A stretch of DNA of 64,000 nucleotides from Porphyra umbilicalis (GCA_002049455.2 KV918821.1:52501-116500), one strand, 5' to 3'. Shown: positions 1 to 12,259, counted from the stretch's first letter. Notes: generated from the letters alone by a model not told the origin. Translations and numbers: made by a program.

Positions 1-1463
1 GCTGCTGTGCACGCGCATGTGGCGGCGGTATTGGCGCTGCGGATGCGTGTGACTGCGTTGCGTATGAGCCGACGTGGCCGCTACCGTGGCTCCCCTCCTG
101 GACGTCGGCCCAACAAGTAGCGGGACTTTGATGCCGGGCTGAACAACATTGTGCGAGATTACTTTGGAGTCGATGGACAAGACCCTGTCTACAATGAGCA
201 CGACTTTGAGACGCGTTTTCGCGTTCCGCGTGCTGTGTTCCGGCGCGTCTATTCGGAGGTCAAGGACACCCCCTTCTTCCGGCGGCGTATCAACGCTACG
301 GGCCGACCGCAGGCGCACCCTCTACAAAAGTTGGTTGCTGCCTTTCGTGTGCTCGCGTATGGGGAGGCGGCAGACCGCGCCAACGAGTACGTGCGGCTTT
401 CCCGTTCAACCATCCTCCTTTCGGTCAAGTGTTTTGTGGTATGCATCGTGTCTATGTGGGAGTCTACCTACCTGCGGCGGCCCAACGACGCGGAGCTGAA
501 GACGATCCTGGACTGGAACGCGGAGCGTGGCTTCCCCGGGTGCATGGGCTCGCTTGATTGCAGTCACTGGGCGTGGCACCAGTGTCCCAGAGGCATGGCG
601 GGCAGCTACTAGACCCGAAAGGGCTAGCGCGGCATTGTTGTGGAGGCTGTGTGCGACGAGGACCTGTGGATGTTGCACCTGTTTGTCGGCGCACCTGGGA
701 GCCTCAACGACATCAACGTGATGCACCAGTCCCCCCTCTACCTCGACAAGATGGCAGGCCGGTGGACGCCTCGCAACCAGTCCTACACGCTGAACGGGAC
801 AAGTCGCACGCTGCCGTACTTCCTGGTGGATGGCATTTACCCGCGATATGCCTTCCTCATGACCCCGCACCCCATGCCCTCCACTGAATAGCAAAAGGTC
901 TTTAACCGCCTGCAGGAGGCGGTCCGCAAGGACGTGGAGCGCCTTTTTGGTGTCCTGACGCAACGCTTCCACATCGCGCTCCACCCTGGGCGCTCTCGGT
1001 CTGTTAAGATGCTGGTCCTAACCTTCAAGGCGATCTGCATACTGCACAACATGTGTGTTGAGAGCCGCCGCGAGGGCTTTTTGAGCCGCCGCAAACGCGC
1101 AGAGGGGTTGCTGATGCTGTGGATGGTGACGACGAGGGATCTGGGAGTGAGGACGGCAACGGACCTAACGGTAGGCCAGCTGGCGGTGGCGGCAGTGGAC
1201 ATGGTGGTGGGGCGGACGTCGGTGCGGGTGCTGCTGCCGGGGAAGCTGCACCTGGCGGCGCACACGCCGGCGCCAACGCGCCCCTCCACATCAACCCTGT
1301 CGAGCAGCCGCCAGCGGGCGGCATGGCCGCCGTCTTTGACGCCTAGGGTGAGACCCGCAATGTTGCTGAGCACGACCAACTTCGTGCTGACCTCACCGCG
1401 CTTGTGTGGAACGACCGCGGTGACTTTTCGGCCCCGTACCTTTCGTAGAGTGACAGCAGGTGA
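1..1463 (+). pseudogene. PIF/Harbinger DDE nuclease (DDE_4 type), 5' end at window edge, multiple amber stops
   Basis: One reading frame (codons starting at base 1) reads as a Harbinger transposase nuclease from the window edge to about 1100. The acidic catalytic positions are visible: Asp at 556 in GSLDCSHW, Asp at 709 in SLNDINVM, and Glu at 937 in RKDVERLFG. The closing block CILHNMCVE lies near 1036-1062. In-frame stops interrupt it at 118, 610, 625 and 889, all TAG. After about 1100 the reading moves to another frame, with an acidic Gly-rich tail and a Leu-rich end that carries TAG at 1344 and 1446 before a TGA at 1461. The nuclease would have cut and joined element ends in the nucleus. 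It is clearly dead as written. No terminal inverted repeat is visible because the 5' part lies outside the window. Confidence 0.85.
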
Positions 1464-2948
1464 CATACAATGGGTTTTTTTTCCCCGTTGGGCAGGATTT
1501 TTTTTTTCCATTATTTTGTTGTCTATTGCACGTGAAACAGAGAGCCAAAGTCGATAGCGCCACGGTCAGAACTGGCGTCACCGGCCGAGTGCGCGGCTGG
1601 AGCTCAGCATTGGCGGGGGCCTGCGTGGGCACCCCGTCGCCCTCGAGGTCGTAACAGTCGGGGTACACGGTTTGCGCGGGATAAAGAAGGCGCGAGAGCG
1701 GTGGCGCCCCACGGGAGGGGAGGCCCGGGGTGGGGGCAGGGCGCCACACGAGCGCTGGCACCAGCGGGAGGCCGCCAGGGCCGCCCGAGGACGCCACGCA
1801 CGCACTGCGTCAGGCGCCCACGCGCGCGCGAGAACACTGCGAACGGTCCCTCAAATAGCTATGTGTGGCTGCGGACCACAACCCGCGTGCCGGCCGGGTC
1901 GGCCTACGCCCCGCAGCAATGCGTCGAAAAGCGGATCAGCGCGCGGGCTGCGCCAGGAACCCACATTCGTCTGTGAAAGTGGGGGACGACAGCCTGCGTG
2001 TCCCCTGGGCCTGAGCCTCGCTGGGCAGGAATCGGTCAGGCGGCGGACACGCGCGCGCGAACAGTGCTGCAGGTCCGCCGAAACGGTACCTAGAGGGGCG
2101 GGCAACAGACTGGATGCCTCCCGGGCCCGCCCGCCCTGCGGCGAGTGGCGCCCGGCGGCCGCCCCGCGAGCGGGCTGCGTGGCCTACGCGTCCCATACTG
2201 ACACCTCCGACAGCGGGCCACCGCCTGTGGGCTGCAGGGCACCGCCCGCGCTGCGCAACAGGGGTCCAGCAACGGACCAACGCGTCGGGGCACTGCCCCA
2301 AGACCACAAATCTGAGTATCGTGAGACGTGCCACTGCCACAGAGCCACAGCGTAGGTCTCCACGCCGCCTGTCGGGCTCGGCCACCGGGCGACAGCTGGC
2401 TGCCAACTGCCTCTTCACGCCCCGCTCCCGCACGTGTCTGCCGACGATGCGCAGACGGTCCCCCTGATGCGGCCGACCGACGGCAGCCCGACTACTTCGC
2501 TGAGCCACTCATTGCTGCGCGGCGCCCGCTCGCTGTCCGTCCAGTGTCCCGGTAAATCACGGGATCGTCCTCTCGTGATGACCTCCGCGCGATCCTCTTT
2601 GACTGATTAAAGGATGACGGATCGATCTAGGTCCAAACCAAACCCAATCTACGACCTTGGACTTCTAAAATGCTCCGATTCCACTAAATACCGTGGATGT
2701 CTATCTGCATAAACGATTGATTTCCCGCGAAGGCCAATCAGACAGCGCCCCTTCGGCCTGAAATCCAAGAACTCTTCACGAGAGAGGCTCATGACATCCG
2801 CTATTGTTGGTTGATACCCTCGAGGCCACAACAGCGTCCGTTCCACACAACATGAAAGGGTCCCTGTCGGGCCTGGACAGCACCTCCATCTGCTCTCAGC
2901 ATCTGCTGACGACACAGCCGCAACCCAGATTGTGGGTGATCCGCCATA
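1464..2948. other. No recognisable gene
   Basis: Two T-runs near 1471-1512 follow the Harbinger remnant. After that come GC-rich bases with overlapping short frames on both strands that have no conserved motifs. I see no RNA gene or repeat structure. The stretch ends at the TGCAG target site of the gypsy element. Confidence 0.5.
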
Positions 2949-2953
2949 TGCAG

Positions 2954-3320
2954 TGTTGCATTCGGCAGGGGCTAAGTCCAGTACTTATGCCCCTGCCGGG
3001 ACTTGCGCCCGCCTCTCCGTACTTCGGATTGCGGCCTGTGGGACGGCTGTCCCTCCCTAAGTAGCCCCCCCTATTCGGGCCATGGGTTACTCTTTCGTCT
3101 CTCCTTTCCGTCTGTTTTCGTCTTGTTATTACGGCGCCGGCCTTGCCCCGCGCCGCCCCGTCTTGCTCGCCATCTAAATCTTGGCGTCCCTCTCGAGTTT
3201 TAGCCTTTGAGCGCCTTTGCGCCGTCTAGGTCCTGTCGGTAGGTTGACCCTTTAGGTCCTTCTCTTTTGTACTGTCAGTGTGGTTCTAGAGTATTTGTTC
3301 GCGCCTTCCTTGTTGCCACA
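2954..3320 (+). repeat. 5' LTR of the gypsy element
   Basis: It begins TGTTGCATTCGG and ends GTTGCCACA, and is the same length as the right LTR with only scattered substitutions. The 5-bp target duplication TGCAG lies immediately outside it. Promoter and polyadenylation signals should lie here, but I cannot place them by eye. Confidence 0.95.
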
Positions 3321-3322
3321 CT

Positions 3323-3338
3323 TGGTGGAGCAGCAGGG
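3323..3338 (+). other. Primer-binding site (TGGTGGAGCAGCAGGG)
   Basis: It starts with TGG two bases after the LTR, the normal position for pairing to the CCA end of a priming tRNA. Very similar strings follow the LTR ends of two other elements in the window (TGGTAGAGCAGCAGGGG on the minus strand at 35908-35892, and TGGGTGGAGCAGCAGGG at 39537-39553). That supports a shared primer. I could not name the tRNA. Confidence 0.7.
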
Positions 3339-3551
3339 GAGAGGGCGTCGTCCCTTTCGAGGGACGCCTCTCCTCTCGCGAGCCCGGTGCGGACGCCCCT
3401 GACGGTTCACGTGACGTGACCACTTTGTGGTCCCGGTCACCCGGCGGCTGTTGTTGCAGGCCGGGGGAGTCGCTCGACGGTGCCCGACGGGCCGTGGTGC
3501 CGTCGTGTCCGGGTTTATGCTATCTCGAGACAAGAAGCCAACCTATCTCCG

Positions 3552-5435
3552 ATGGCGAGCGGGGGTGCCGATCCCCCGCGTTTTGCTTCCCCTCATGATA
3601 CGGGCGCTGACGCTCGGCGTACGGCCGACGGTTCAGCCCCTGCGACTACGACTCCCCCTCTTCCCCACGATGCCTCTGGTCTCCCCGATTCAACCGCAGC
3701 GGCTCCCGCTTCGGGCGGCTCGGGCGCTTCCTTCGGCGATACTAGTCGTCGCGCGGAGCAATCGGCGGTCGCCGAGTTAACGACGCTCGTGCGTACGTTG
3801 GCCGCGTCCGTCCGAGAGCTACGCGCCGACGTGACAACGTTGCGCGACCCAACTGGGACCTTGCCGATGTCGACCGCCAGTGGACCCCGGCCCACTGACC
3901 CAACACCGGCAAACACCCCGGCCCCGCGCGACCGGCCCCGGTCGCGCAGGTCCGCTGCCTCAACGTCGCCGTTGGCCTCGCGGAGTGCGGGCGTACGATC
4001 GGATCCCGACGCCCGCTCTTCGCGGTCTGCCGATGACGACGAGCCGCCCCGAGACCCCAGCAGCAGCAGCAGCAGTGACAGCACCGGCCCCGCGCGCTAA
4101 CGCGTTCGCTCGCGGCGCCGCACCCGCACGCGGGTCACCGGTCGGACAGCTTCGACGCCAATGGCGGTCATCCCCTGGCCGCTCCCCTTGACGTCCAAGC
4201 ATGGCCCGTTGTCGTCGCTGCTCGACTTCCGCCGCTACCTCGTCCGCAATGCGGATCCGACGTATGGCCGGTCGAAAGAAAGCCAACTCCGCAGGCGCCA
4301 TCGCCTGCTGGACGGTCCGTTACACGGCGTCGCGCTCTTCGATGGCTCGGATCCGCTGGCCGTCCTGGCGCTCCTCACTCGCTTCCGCACAGCCGCGGAC
4401 GAAATGGATGTCACTCTGGGCGAGGCCCCGTACCTCCTCGCCTACCGCATTGGCGGTGAGGCCAAGGACGACTTCGTCCAGGAAACAAATGGCCCACGCG
4501 GCAGCGCCGTCGGTACCAGTTTCCCGCACACGATCAACTATCTGTTGACCCGCTATGCACCCGAGGACGCCCTGCACACCGCCGAAATGGCCCTCCGTAC
4601 CGCGGAGCAGCGCCAAGACGAAGGCGAGCGCGCTTTCTATCAGCGGTTGATGCGGCTCGGCCGACAGCTCATGGGTATGTACGACCCGGGGCAGCTACGG
4701 TACCTGTTCCTGAAGGGGCTCCACCCCTCGGTACGTGCCCAAGCCGAGCTGGCCGACCGCATATTCGCCACCTTCGACGAACTCGTGGCGCTTTCGCAGA
4801 AGATCGGCGATGGGCTCCGCTCGGTCAAGGTCACCACCGGCAAAGCCGACCGGTACGCCAAGGCCAAGAGCGTCCTGCAGCTGGGCTCCGGGAGCGGAGC
4901 GAAAGCCCGTCCGGTCCTCTGGGCGGCGCCACCAGCGACGAAGTCGGAGGCCACGCCGCCACAGAGCCGGAACCCCATGGGTCGGCCTCTACCGCAGCAG
5001 CCGTTCCAGGCATTCAACCCTACGCCACCGGCGGCCCGGACGCCGTCGGCCAGAACGGCAACCCAATGGCCTCCCCGACCGGGCGGTCCGGCGGGACGGC
5101 CGGCTCTGGTCCACCTGAGCCAGGTGCAGTGCCACCGCTGCCGCGGTTTCGGTCACTACGCCCGCGCATGTCCTTCGCCCGACCGGGCGATGGGGACAGG
5201 TGCGCCGCCTGCGGTCGCCCCGGGACCCCCTGGCGCGGCCCGTCCTGCCTTACGCCCAAGTCGTATGCAATACGCGATGGCCGCCATCGCCGGGGACCCC
5301 TGGGGTGATCCGCTGGTGCCGGACGACACCGGCTCCCTCAGCGGAGACGAGACGGTCGGCGCCTCGCCCGGGGATCCGCAACCGGATCCGAGTCCAACGG
5401 TGGACCCGCCTGCCCCTGCCGGGCCGGGAAACTAA
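3552..5435 (+). pseudogene. gag: gag of the gypsy element, one in-frame TAA
   Basis: Structural polyprotein of the element, which would assemble cytoplasmic particles and package its RNA. From the ATG at 3552 the frame gives a Ser/Thr/Pro/Asp-rich N-terminal region with a short helical stretch rich in Leu/Arg/Glu (about 3750-3850). It meets TAA at 4098-4100 and then continues in the same frame from ATG 4161. The second part holds a capsid-like block (LDGPLHGVALFDGSDPL, then a Leu-rich helix region). It ends with a CCHC zinc knuckle, CHRCRGFGHYARAC (CX2CX4HX4C), near 5130-5170. The final stop is TAA at 5433. The single TAA may be a mutation or may separate two products. pol lies in the -1 frame relative to gag. 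Confidence 0.85.
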
Positions 5436-8400
5436 CACGGGGCGTGCCGCTAGCGGCTCGGCCGCCCCGTGGCGCCCCCAGCCCGCAGGGTCCGAATATA
5501 CGGGTACACCGTGTCTTGGCTCCGGTATACCGGTAGTATACCATCCCCGCGGCCCTCGGCTATGACGAGGCTCGCATGCGGCTGATGACACCGACCCTGG
5601 ATACAGGCGCCGGGCCCTCGATCATTCGGGTGGACGCCCTGCCCAAGGGTTGGGAGCGGCGGTTGCATCGACGCCCTCATTTGCCCCACATTGTGGACGC
5701 AAATAAAAACCCTATCTCCGCCCGAGGCATGATCACCCTGTGCCTGCGCTCCGGTGGCTTCGCCACGGACGTCGACTTTGTCGTCGTCCCGCGCCTCGCC
5801 GTCCCTGTGCTGCTCGGCACCTGCTTCATCAACCGCCATGTCGAGGCGCTCTACCCGCGCCGTCAACGCGTCAGATGGTCCACCGATGCTTCGGTGCCCA
5901 TCATATCGTGCACGGCACGCGGCAAGAAAGAACGCCGCCGATCCCCGAGGGATGCGACGGTGCGCCTCGCGCAGCGGCGGGTGCTGCCCCCGCAAGCCCG
6001 TACGGCCCTGCTGGTCACCGCCGACCTCGCTGGTCAGGTCCTAGTCGCGCCGTACAACCGCCTTCACAAGCATCACCGCTGTCAAACGGCGCGTGGCCTG
6101 GCCGTCCTTGTCCCGGGGCAACGCTTCAGCGTTGAAGTCGCTAACCTCAGCGACAAACCGGTCTGCCTCCGCAAGGGAACTATCCTCGCTACCGTTAGCC
6201 CGGTCGACGATGTCGAATGCCTGCTCGTCACTAACGACGCGGCATCGCCCACCGCGGCCGCAGAAGCGGTGCTCGACCAAGTCGATCTCTCTGGCGTACC
6301 CGACCGGCTACTCCCGGATGTCCAGGCACTCATCCGCCGCCATGCGTATATGCTGGACGGGACGCTCGGCTCCATCGACGCCACCGTCTACCGCGTGGAG
6401 GTCCAACCCGGGACGAAGCCGATACGGCAGCAACCGTACCGCGCGGGTCACCGTGCCCGTGACATGATCCGTGACGAGGTCAATCGGATGCTGGAAGCCA
6501 AGGTCGTCCCACCAAGTACCAGTGAATGGGCAAGCCCTGTCGTTGTCGTCCCCAAGAAACACGGGTCGCCACGCTTTTGCGTCGACTACCGTCGTCTCAA
6601 GGCGGTGACCAAGAAGGACTCCTATCCCATCCCGCGGATGGAGGATTGCATCGACTCGCTGGGAGACGCCCGCGTCTTCTCAACGCTCGACTGCAATGCT
6701 GGGTATTGGCAGATACCCATGGCCCTGGACGACATCGACAAGACCGCTTTCACCTGCCACATGGGCAGCACGAGTACCTGAAGATGGCCTTTGGCCTCAC
6801 CAACGCTCCCGCGACCTTCCAACGTGCCCTCGACATCATCCTGTCCGGGATGACCTGGCAAACGTGCCTTGTCTACCTCGACGATGTCATGGTCTTCTCC
6901 GACATCCCGGAGAGCCACGTGAAAGCGCTCGACGAAGCCCTGACCCGCTTGGGTCGGGCCGGCGTCACGTTGGAGGCCAAGAAGTGCCAGTTCTTCCAGA
7001 CGTCCGTCGAGTACCTCGGGCACATCATATCCCCTGGGGAGATGCGGGTGCACAACAAGAACCTTGAGGCGCTCGCGAAGGTAGGTCACCCGCGAACAAA
7101 GACGCAATTGCGTAGCTTCCTCGGCATGTGTATCGTGTACCGCCGCTTCGTCGCGAACTACGCACGGATCGCAGAGCCCCTAAACCAGCCGACAACCAAG
7201 GCGTACGGCGACACGCTCCCGACGTTCACCGAGACGCAGGCCGCAGCGTTCACGCGCCTAGCTTCATCCGCCGGTCCTGGCGCTCCCCCGCCGCGGAGCG
7301 CCCTTCACCATCGACGTCGATGCGTGCGACACCCAGTTGGGCTGCGCTTTGCTCCAAGAGCAGCAAGATGGCCAGCTGAAACCCGTGGGGTTCTACAGCC
7401 GCGCCCTGCAGCCCGAGCAACGCAACTATTCGGCAACCGAGAAGGAGAGCCTGGGCCTCGTCTGGGCCGTGCTCCACCTCCGACAGTATGTGGAGGGCTC
7501 GCGGTTCACGGTGCGTACCGACCACGAATGCCTCAGCTGGATCTACCGGTTGACGACGGCCACCGGTCGTCTGCTCCGTTGGCGCCTCCGCCTAGCGGAG
7601 TTCGACTTCGAGGTGAAGTACAAGAAGGGAGCGAACCACCACCTCCCCGATGCTCTGTCCCGCGTACCCACGACGGGTCTGGACAAGAAGGAGCTGGACG
7701 ACGACATCCCATGCTTCCTGCTGGCTCAGGCCGCAAAGGGCACCGACGCCAAAAACTTCTCGGCGCCGGTACCGCCTCCCCCTATCACAGCGGAGGAGCT
7801 CCTTCGCGCACAAGGCGCGGATGGCCGATGCCAGCAGCTACACGCCGTGATCGACGCGGGAAAGCCGACGCGGTTCGTCCTCGATGAGGAAGGCCGCCTC
7901 GTGCGCCGTCAGCCAACGACGGACGTTATGCAAGTATACATCCCCGAGGCCCTACGCTCCCGCGTGATGGGCCTCGAGCACTACCCGACGACCAAAGGTC
8001 ACCCTGGGGTGCAGCGGATGTACGCCGCCATGAAGCGTTGCTTCTATTGGGAGTCGATGATAGTCGACCTGTACGACTTCGTCCGGCAGTGCCCTCCATG
8101 CGCGAAGAACCGGCTGCAGGAGCGACGGCATATGTCCCCCATGACCCTGTTCCCGCCAAAGGAACCGTTGACCGAGGTTGGCATTGACATCCTCGGACCG
8201 CTGCTCAACACGGTTGACGGCAACCGGTATGTGTTCGTCATGTCCGACCGCTTCTCGAAGCTGACCCGTACGATTGCGCTCCGACGTATCACCGCCGTCA
8301 CGGTCGCGTCGGCGTTCCTGACCGCATGGGTCGCGGCCTACGGGCCCCCCGACTGCGTCCTATCGGACCAGGGTCGACAGATGGACAACGCGTTCTTCCG

Positions 8401-9075
8401 CGGCGACATGAAGATGTTGGGCACGAGGTGCAAGTACACGACGCCTTACCATCCGCAGACCAACGGTCAGGTGGAACGGTATAACCGTACGCTGCTGAAC
8501 CAGATCCGGGCCTTCTGTGAGGAGCACCCGCGACAGTGGGATCGCCTCCTCCCCGCCCTGAGCCTGGCGTACAACACCTGCCCGCATGGGGTCACCGGTA
8601 TGGCGCCGTTCGACCCCCTGATCCCCCGCCGTATGCCCAACCTCACGGTTGAGGGCCTCGCTGGCTCGTCCCCGCTGGCATCCGCCGATGGCTCCCCGCT
8701 CATGGTGAAGCGCGCCATCATCCAGGGCTTGAAAAAGCTCATCCCGACGGTGCGCGCTTCACTCGACAAGTACCAGGCTCGCTATAAGCGAGACTGGGAC
8801 AGCCGGGTACGGCCGAAGAACAAGGACCTGGCGGTCGGTGACTTCGTCTACCTCCGCTCCCACCGCGGGGGGCACAAGCTCCTGCCCAAGGCCCTTCGCC
8901 CGTTCGAGATTCTCGATACAGACGGCACCTACTTCGTAATCGACCAAGGCGATGGTGAAGGACGGGTCAACAGTAACGACGTCACACCGGCACCGCGCCC
9001 GGTGCCGGGACCGGATGCCCAGCCGCATCGGCTTACACAGGCCTCGCTCCCCGACGTGAATTCCTCCGATGAGGA

Positions 9076-9246
9076 TCCGACCTGGGAAATCGACCGGTTG
9101 TTGGCTATTCGCCACGACACCGATAACGGCACCGTGGCGAAAGTTCGGTGCGCCACTTATGGCCGGGGCGATGATTCGTGGGAACCCATTTCGGGTTTAC
9201 CGAAACATCTCGTCATCCGCTTAGCGAAGCAGAAGAAGTTTACGCT
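9076..9246 (+). other. Chromodomain-like segment in pol
   Basis: After integrase the protein reads WEIDRLLAIRHD, then a middle strand, then GDDSWEPISGLP and a basic helix ending KQKKF. This is the usual spacing of a chromodomain (WEVE...I..., the W-E-P core and a C-terminal helix), as in chromoviral integrases, which use it to choose chromatin targets. The first aromatic and the SWEP core are present. Confidence 0.75.
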
Positions 9247-9439
9247 CCCCGACGACGCCTTCCCGACGACGCCGGTCGTCCTCGCCCCGCCCCCGCGGCA
9301 ACCCAATTGGGTCTGCAACGCGGCCCAGCAGCACACCGACGAGACGGGTGCCATGCTCGTCGATGTGCGCTGGGTGTCCCCAGCGGCAAGCCACGAGGAG
9401 ACCGTCCCTGCCCTTTGGGCATCCTTCCTCCTCGCGGAG

Positions 9440-9880
9440 TTTCCCGACGACCCGCCGGCTGCCCACTGGGCATTGGGCCGCCCCGCCTTCGAGAAACTTG
9501 ACGCGGTCTGGGGCCCCCATACGGTCGACCTGTTTACCACCGCCGCGGCCACCCATCTACCCCGGTTCCTGCCCCTGTCCCCCGCGGACGCCGCGCGCGG
9601 CTGCGCCGCGGCGTTCTCGGTCGACTGGGCGGTCGAGAACGGGTGGGCCAACCCCCCCTTTTCTTTCCTACCGCAGGTCCTCGCCCGCATCACCTCCTAT
9701 CCATGTGACATCACCCTCGTCGCCCCGCGCTGGCAACACCAGTCCTGGTGGACGCTCGCGACGCGCTACTACGCCGCTCGGGTGCAACTCAACCCCCCCT
9801 ATCCTACGTTCACGGTGGCAGGCCGCACCGCCTCCTCCCCGCCGCCCGTGTGGCGCGTCGTGATCTTCCGCTTTGAGAAG
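9440..9880 (+). other. C-terminal extension resembling the DIRS-type methyltransferase-like domain
   Basis: Beyond the chromodomain pol continues for roughly 220 residues. Motifs in order are TVDLFTT (from about 9520), AFSVDWA, then NPPFS (NPPF at 9650-9661), ITLVAPRW and QSWW. The pattern DLF...AF..DW...NPPF...L..P.W resembles the region downstream of RT/RNase H in DIRS-like elements, often labelled a Dam-like N6-adenine methyltransferase; NPPF would be the catalytic motif. This assignment is from memory of the motif order, with no search. Activity is not implied. The domain is intact to the pol stop. Confidence 0.5.
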
Positions 9881-9915
9881 GCCCACACCTTACGGGTCAA
9901 CGCCTGCGCCACCGC

Positions 9916-11507
9916 TTAGCGGTGCCGCTGCCGAGGACCCGTGGGCCGCTCGCCCCCCGACTCGTCGCTGTCGTCATAGACGAACCGCTCGTCGGCAGAG
10001 GCCACGCGGTCCGCCGCCCGCACTTCGTCCAGGATACGACCAATGTCGTCCTCCAGGTGCGTCGCGCGGCGGAGTTCTTTGACGACCTTGAAGACGCCGT
10101 CCATCGCCTCCCCCATCGTGCGGTCGCTTGACGTCCGCAGGGTCGCGTGCAGCCGGTCCACGCCACTACGCAGCACCCGGCTGATCGCCAGCCCCACGGC
10201 GCCAGCCGGCGCGCTGCCCGCCGCGGCCAAGCGCTTCACGGCCGCCGCCGAAAGGTGCGCCCGGAGCGCGTCGCCTGCTGGCGCAATGGACCTCACGCGG
10301 TACCACTTGTGGTGCGCCGCGTAGGGGGGCTCCACCTCCTGCCCCTCGGACGACCTCGGGCGTTTCCCCCGCGTGGTCCCCCCGCTTCGCCGCGACCCGG
10401 TTGCCCCCGCCGTCGACCGGGCCGCCCCATCGGCACCGACCGGCGACCAGCCGCGCCGCGCGTCGCCCGGTCGGGGCGCCGCCCCGCCGCCGTCCGCCCG
10501 CCCTGACGCTCCAGCGGACGCCGGCGGCTTCCGCCGGCGCGTCGACGCCGTTGGCGGTGACCACGACCGCTGGCTACCACCTGCGGATTCCCCCATCGCC
10601 GCCGCGCCACTCCGTTGCGACGGCGCCGGCGGCGGCGTTGCACGTCCCGGCGTCGGCCCGCGCCGAGGGCGAGGCGTCCCACGTCCCGGCGGCGGTGTCC
10701 GCGTGCGTCGCGGCGGGGGCGTAGGTGACCGCGACCGGCGCGGCCCCGCTCGCGGCCGTTGAGGCGACGGTGCCGGGCGTGACCCCGTTGCCCGACGTGA
10801 CGACCCCCGAACGAGCGATCGTGTCCGCGTGGTCGACGCTGACGCCGACGGGGACCGCGACGGCACCCACTGGGCGTCGTCCCGGGCACGCCCCCTCGGC
10901 GACGACCGCGACGACGACCGCGACGGCACCCACTGGGCGTTGTCCCGGGCACGCCCCCTCGGCGACGACCGCGACGGCGACACGGCCCGCCATGACGGCG
11001 ATCCCGAGCCTGCCGCCGCCGCGTCCTCCCGGGCCGCGTCGCTGCCCCCGCCCCGGGTGGGCCCCGCCCCCACGTTCCCGGACGCCCCCGGCGGCCCCCG
11101 CGCCGTGGAGCTCCGCGACGTCGCGCGCTCGGCCCGACTCGGGAAGTCGACGCCCCTAGCGTCCAACGCTAGTCGATACCCGTATGAGTTCGCCGCGTCG
11201 TCCGCCTCCGTCGGCAACGGCGTCTGCCCGAGCGGCAAACCCGCAGCCGACACCACGTCTCCCCATTTGGGGAGCAGCACCGCCATGCCTTGGAGCAGCC
11301 GCTGCAGCCGGGCGTGCTCGTCCGCACTCCCCTCCGCCATGTCGTCCAGCCGGAGACGCTCCAGACGGTGGAGAAGGGCTGGGGAGATGCGGTGGACCCG
11401 CCCGCCGGCGAGGTCCGCCAGCAGCGCGATGGCGGGGAGCTGCACGCGCTCCACCACGTACATGTCCCACAGGCAGCTGCGGTCGTCCCCCATCATGCGG
11501 TCGTAAT
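9916..11507 (-). pseudogene. Antisense gene in the gypsy element, 3' part (split by insertion)
   Basis: Unknown function. This minus-strand frame runs from the hAT-like insertion to TAA at 9918-9916, overlapping the pol TAG tail to tail. Going down the minus strand it has a Leu-rich helical region, then a long Arg/Ser/Pro/Thr-rich stretch with a repeated unit close to SPRGRARDDAQWVPSRS (DNA repeat near 10860-10975). It closes with a helical region (HKWYRVRSIAPAGDAL and on) and an acidic tail. Its reading frame continues exactly into the 5' part at 12260-13162 when the inserted element and one 8-bp duplication are removed. Balanced amino-acid use outside the low-complexity middle suggests real coding. 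It could be an envelope-like or regulatory accessory product of the retroelement. Confidence 0.65.
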
Positions 11508-12259
11508 CAGGGGTTGTCAGGATATGCATTTCGAGGCGAAATAGGATACGGATACACGCCGATGCGGTGTATCTGATTACGGATAAATCGCTTAACTAAG
11601 ATCCGGACGCGGATATCTGCCTCCGAAACCGGATTATTACGTAGATTATATCCCTATCTGAGTACGATTATCGTATCCGATTATATTCCTACAAGTCCGT
11701 CAGGCCGCACAATTAGGGCCAGAGAAAGACGCCATTCAGACACTTGTTGAGTGCTAAATGGACGTCAAGTACGACGTGATATTCACATTTGATGTGTGCG
11801 CCCCAACGGGCGCGGTCCAGGCATTCCCCGCCGTTTTTGTAAACGGTCGTCAGATAGACCGTTCTGAAACTCGTGTCACACTTTGCTGGTATCAAAAGCG
11901 GGCCGAGTCGCGTGCCTGAACGGTTTCTTCCGGGTCGGGCGGGATTGCCGCTTGTCGCTGCAACATGCTTGCACATGAATCTCCCGATGGTCGGATTGGG
12001 AAAAGAGAGGTGGACTGCTTTGTACCGGAATTCTGTCGGCCCAAGAAGTTTAATAATCTTGTATATCCCTGTATCCTGCCTCTCATATCTAAAATACGGA
12101 TCTGATATAATCTTGCAATTTTTGTCGGACAGGATAGATATATCCTCTCCTCTCTTTCTCATAATGCATTTAGAATATGCGTCCCCGGCGCGTATCCGAA
12201 GTGGATACGGATATAATGCATGGATATATTCCTCAGGGATATATCCATGACAACCCCTG
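11508..12259. mobile_element. hAT-like non-autonomous element (752 bp) inside the antisense gene
   Basis: Termini are CAGGGGTTGTCA at the left and its complement at the right (inverted match CAGGGGTTGTCA followed by GGATAT). They are flanked by 8-bp duplications GTCGTAAT (11500-11507) and GTCGTGAT (12260-12267), one mismatch apart. An 8-bp duplication with CAGGG ends is the hAT signature. The inside is AT-richer than the flanks and full of GGATAC/TATATCC motifs in both orientations. No transposase frame is present. Removing it plus one duplication leaves the surrounding frame open. Confidence 0.85.

Larger units (their letters stand above)
5537..9919 (+). pseudogene. pol: pol of the gypsy element (PR-RT-RH-IN-chromodomain-extension), two frameshifts
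   Basis: The pol frame opens after a TAG at 5534; its first ATG is at 5576. Aspartic protease: DTGAG at about 5600. Reverse transcriptase: FCVDYRRLK, then YLDD at 6874-6885. RNase H: TIDVDACD near 7305 and TDHECL near 7520. Integrase: an HHCC-like N-terminus, then Asp 8186, Asp 8366 and Glu 8474, which is exactly 35 residues between the last two. A chromodomain and a further domain follow; the stop is TAG at 9917. The frame loses one base near 6765 and shifts back near 7260, so the RT core lies in a different frame from its flanks. Either the copy is mutated or the sequence has two indel errors. The protein would copy the RNA into DNA and integrate it. Confidence 0.92.

Noticed and set aside
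5433-5576. Programmed -1 frameshift joining gag to pol
   Set aside because: pol is in the -1 frame, but a TAG at 5534 blocks the pol frame after the gag stop region and I see no clear slippery site.
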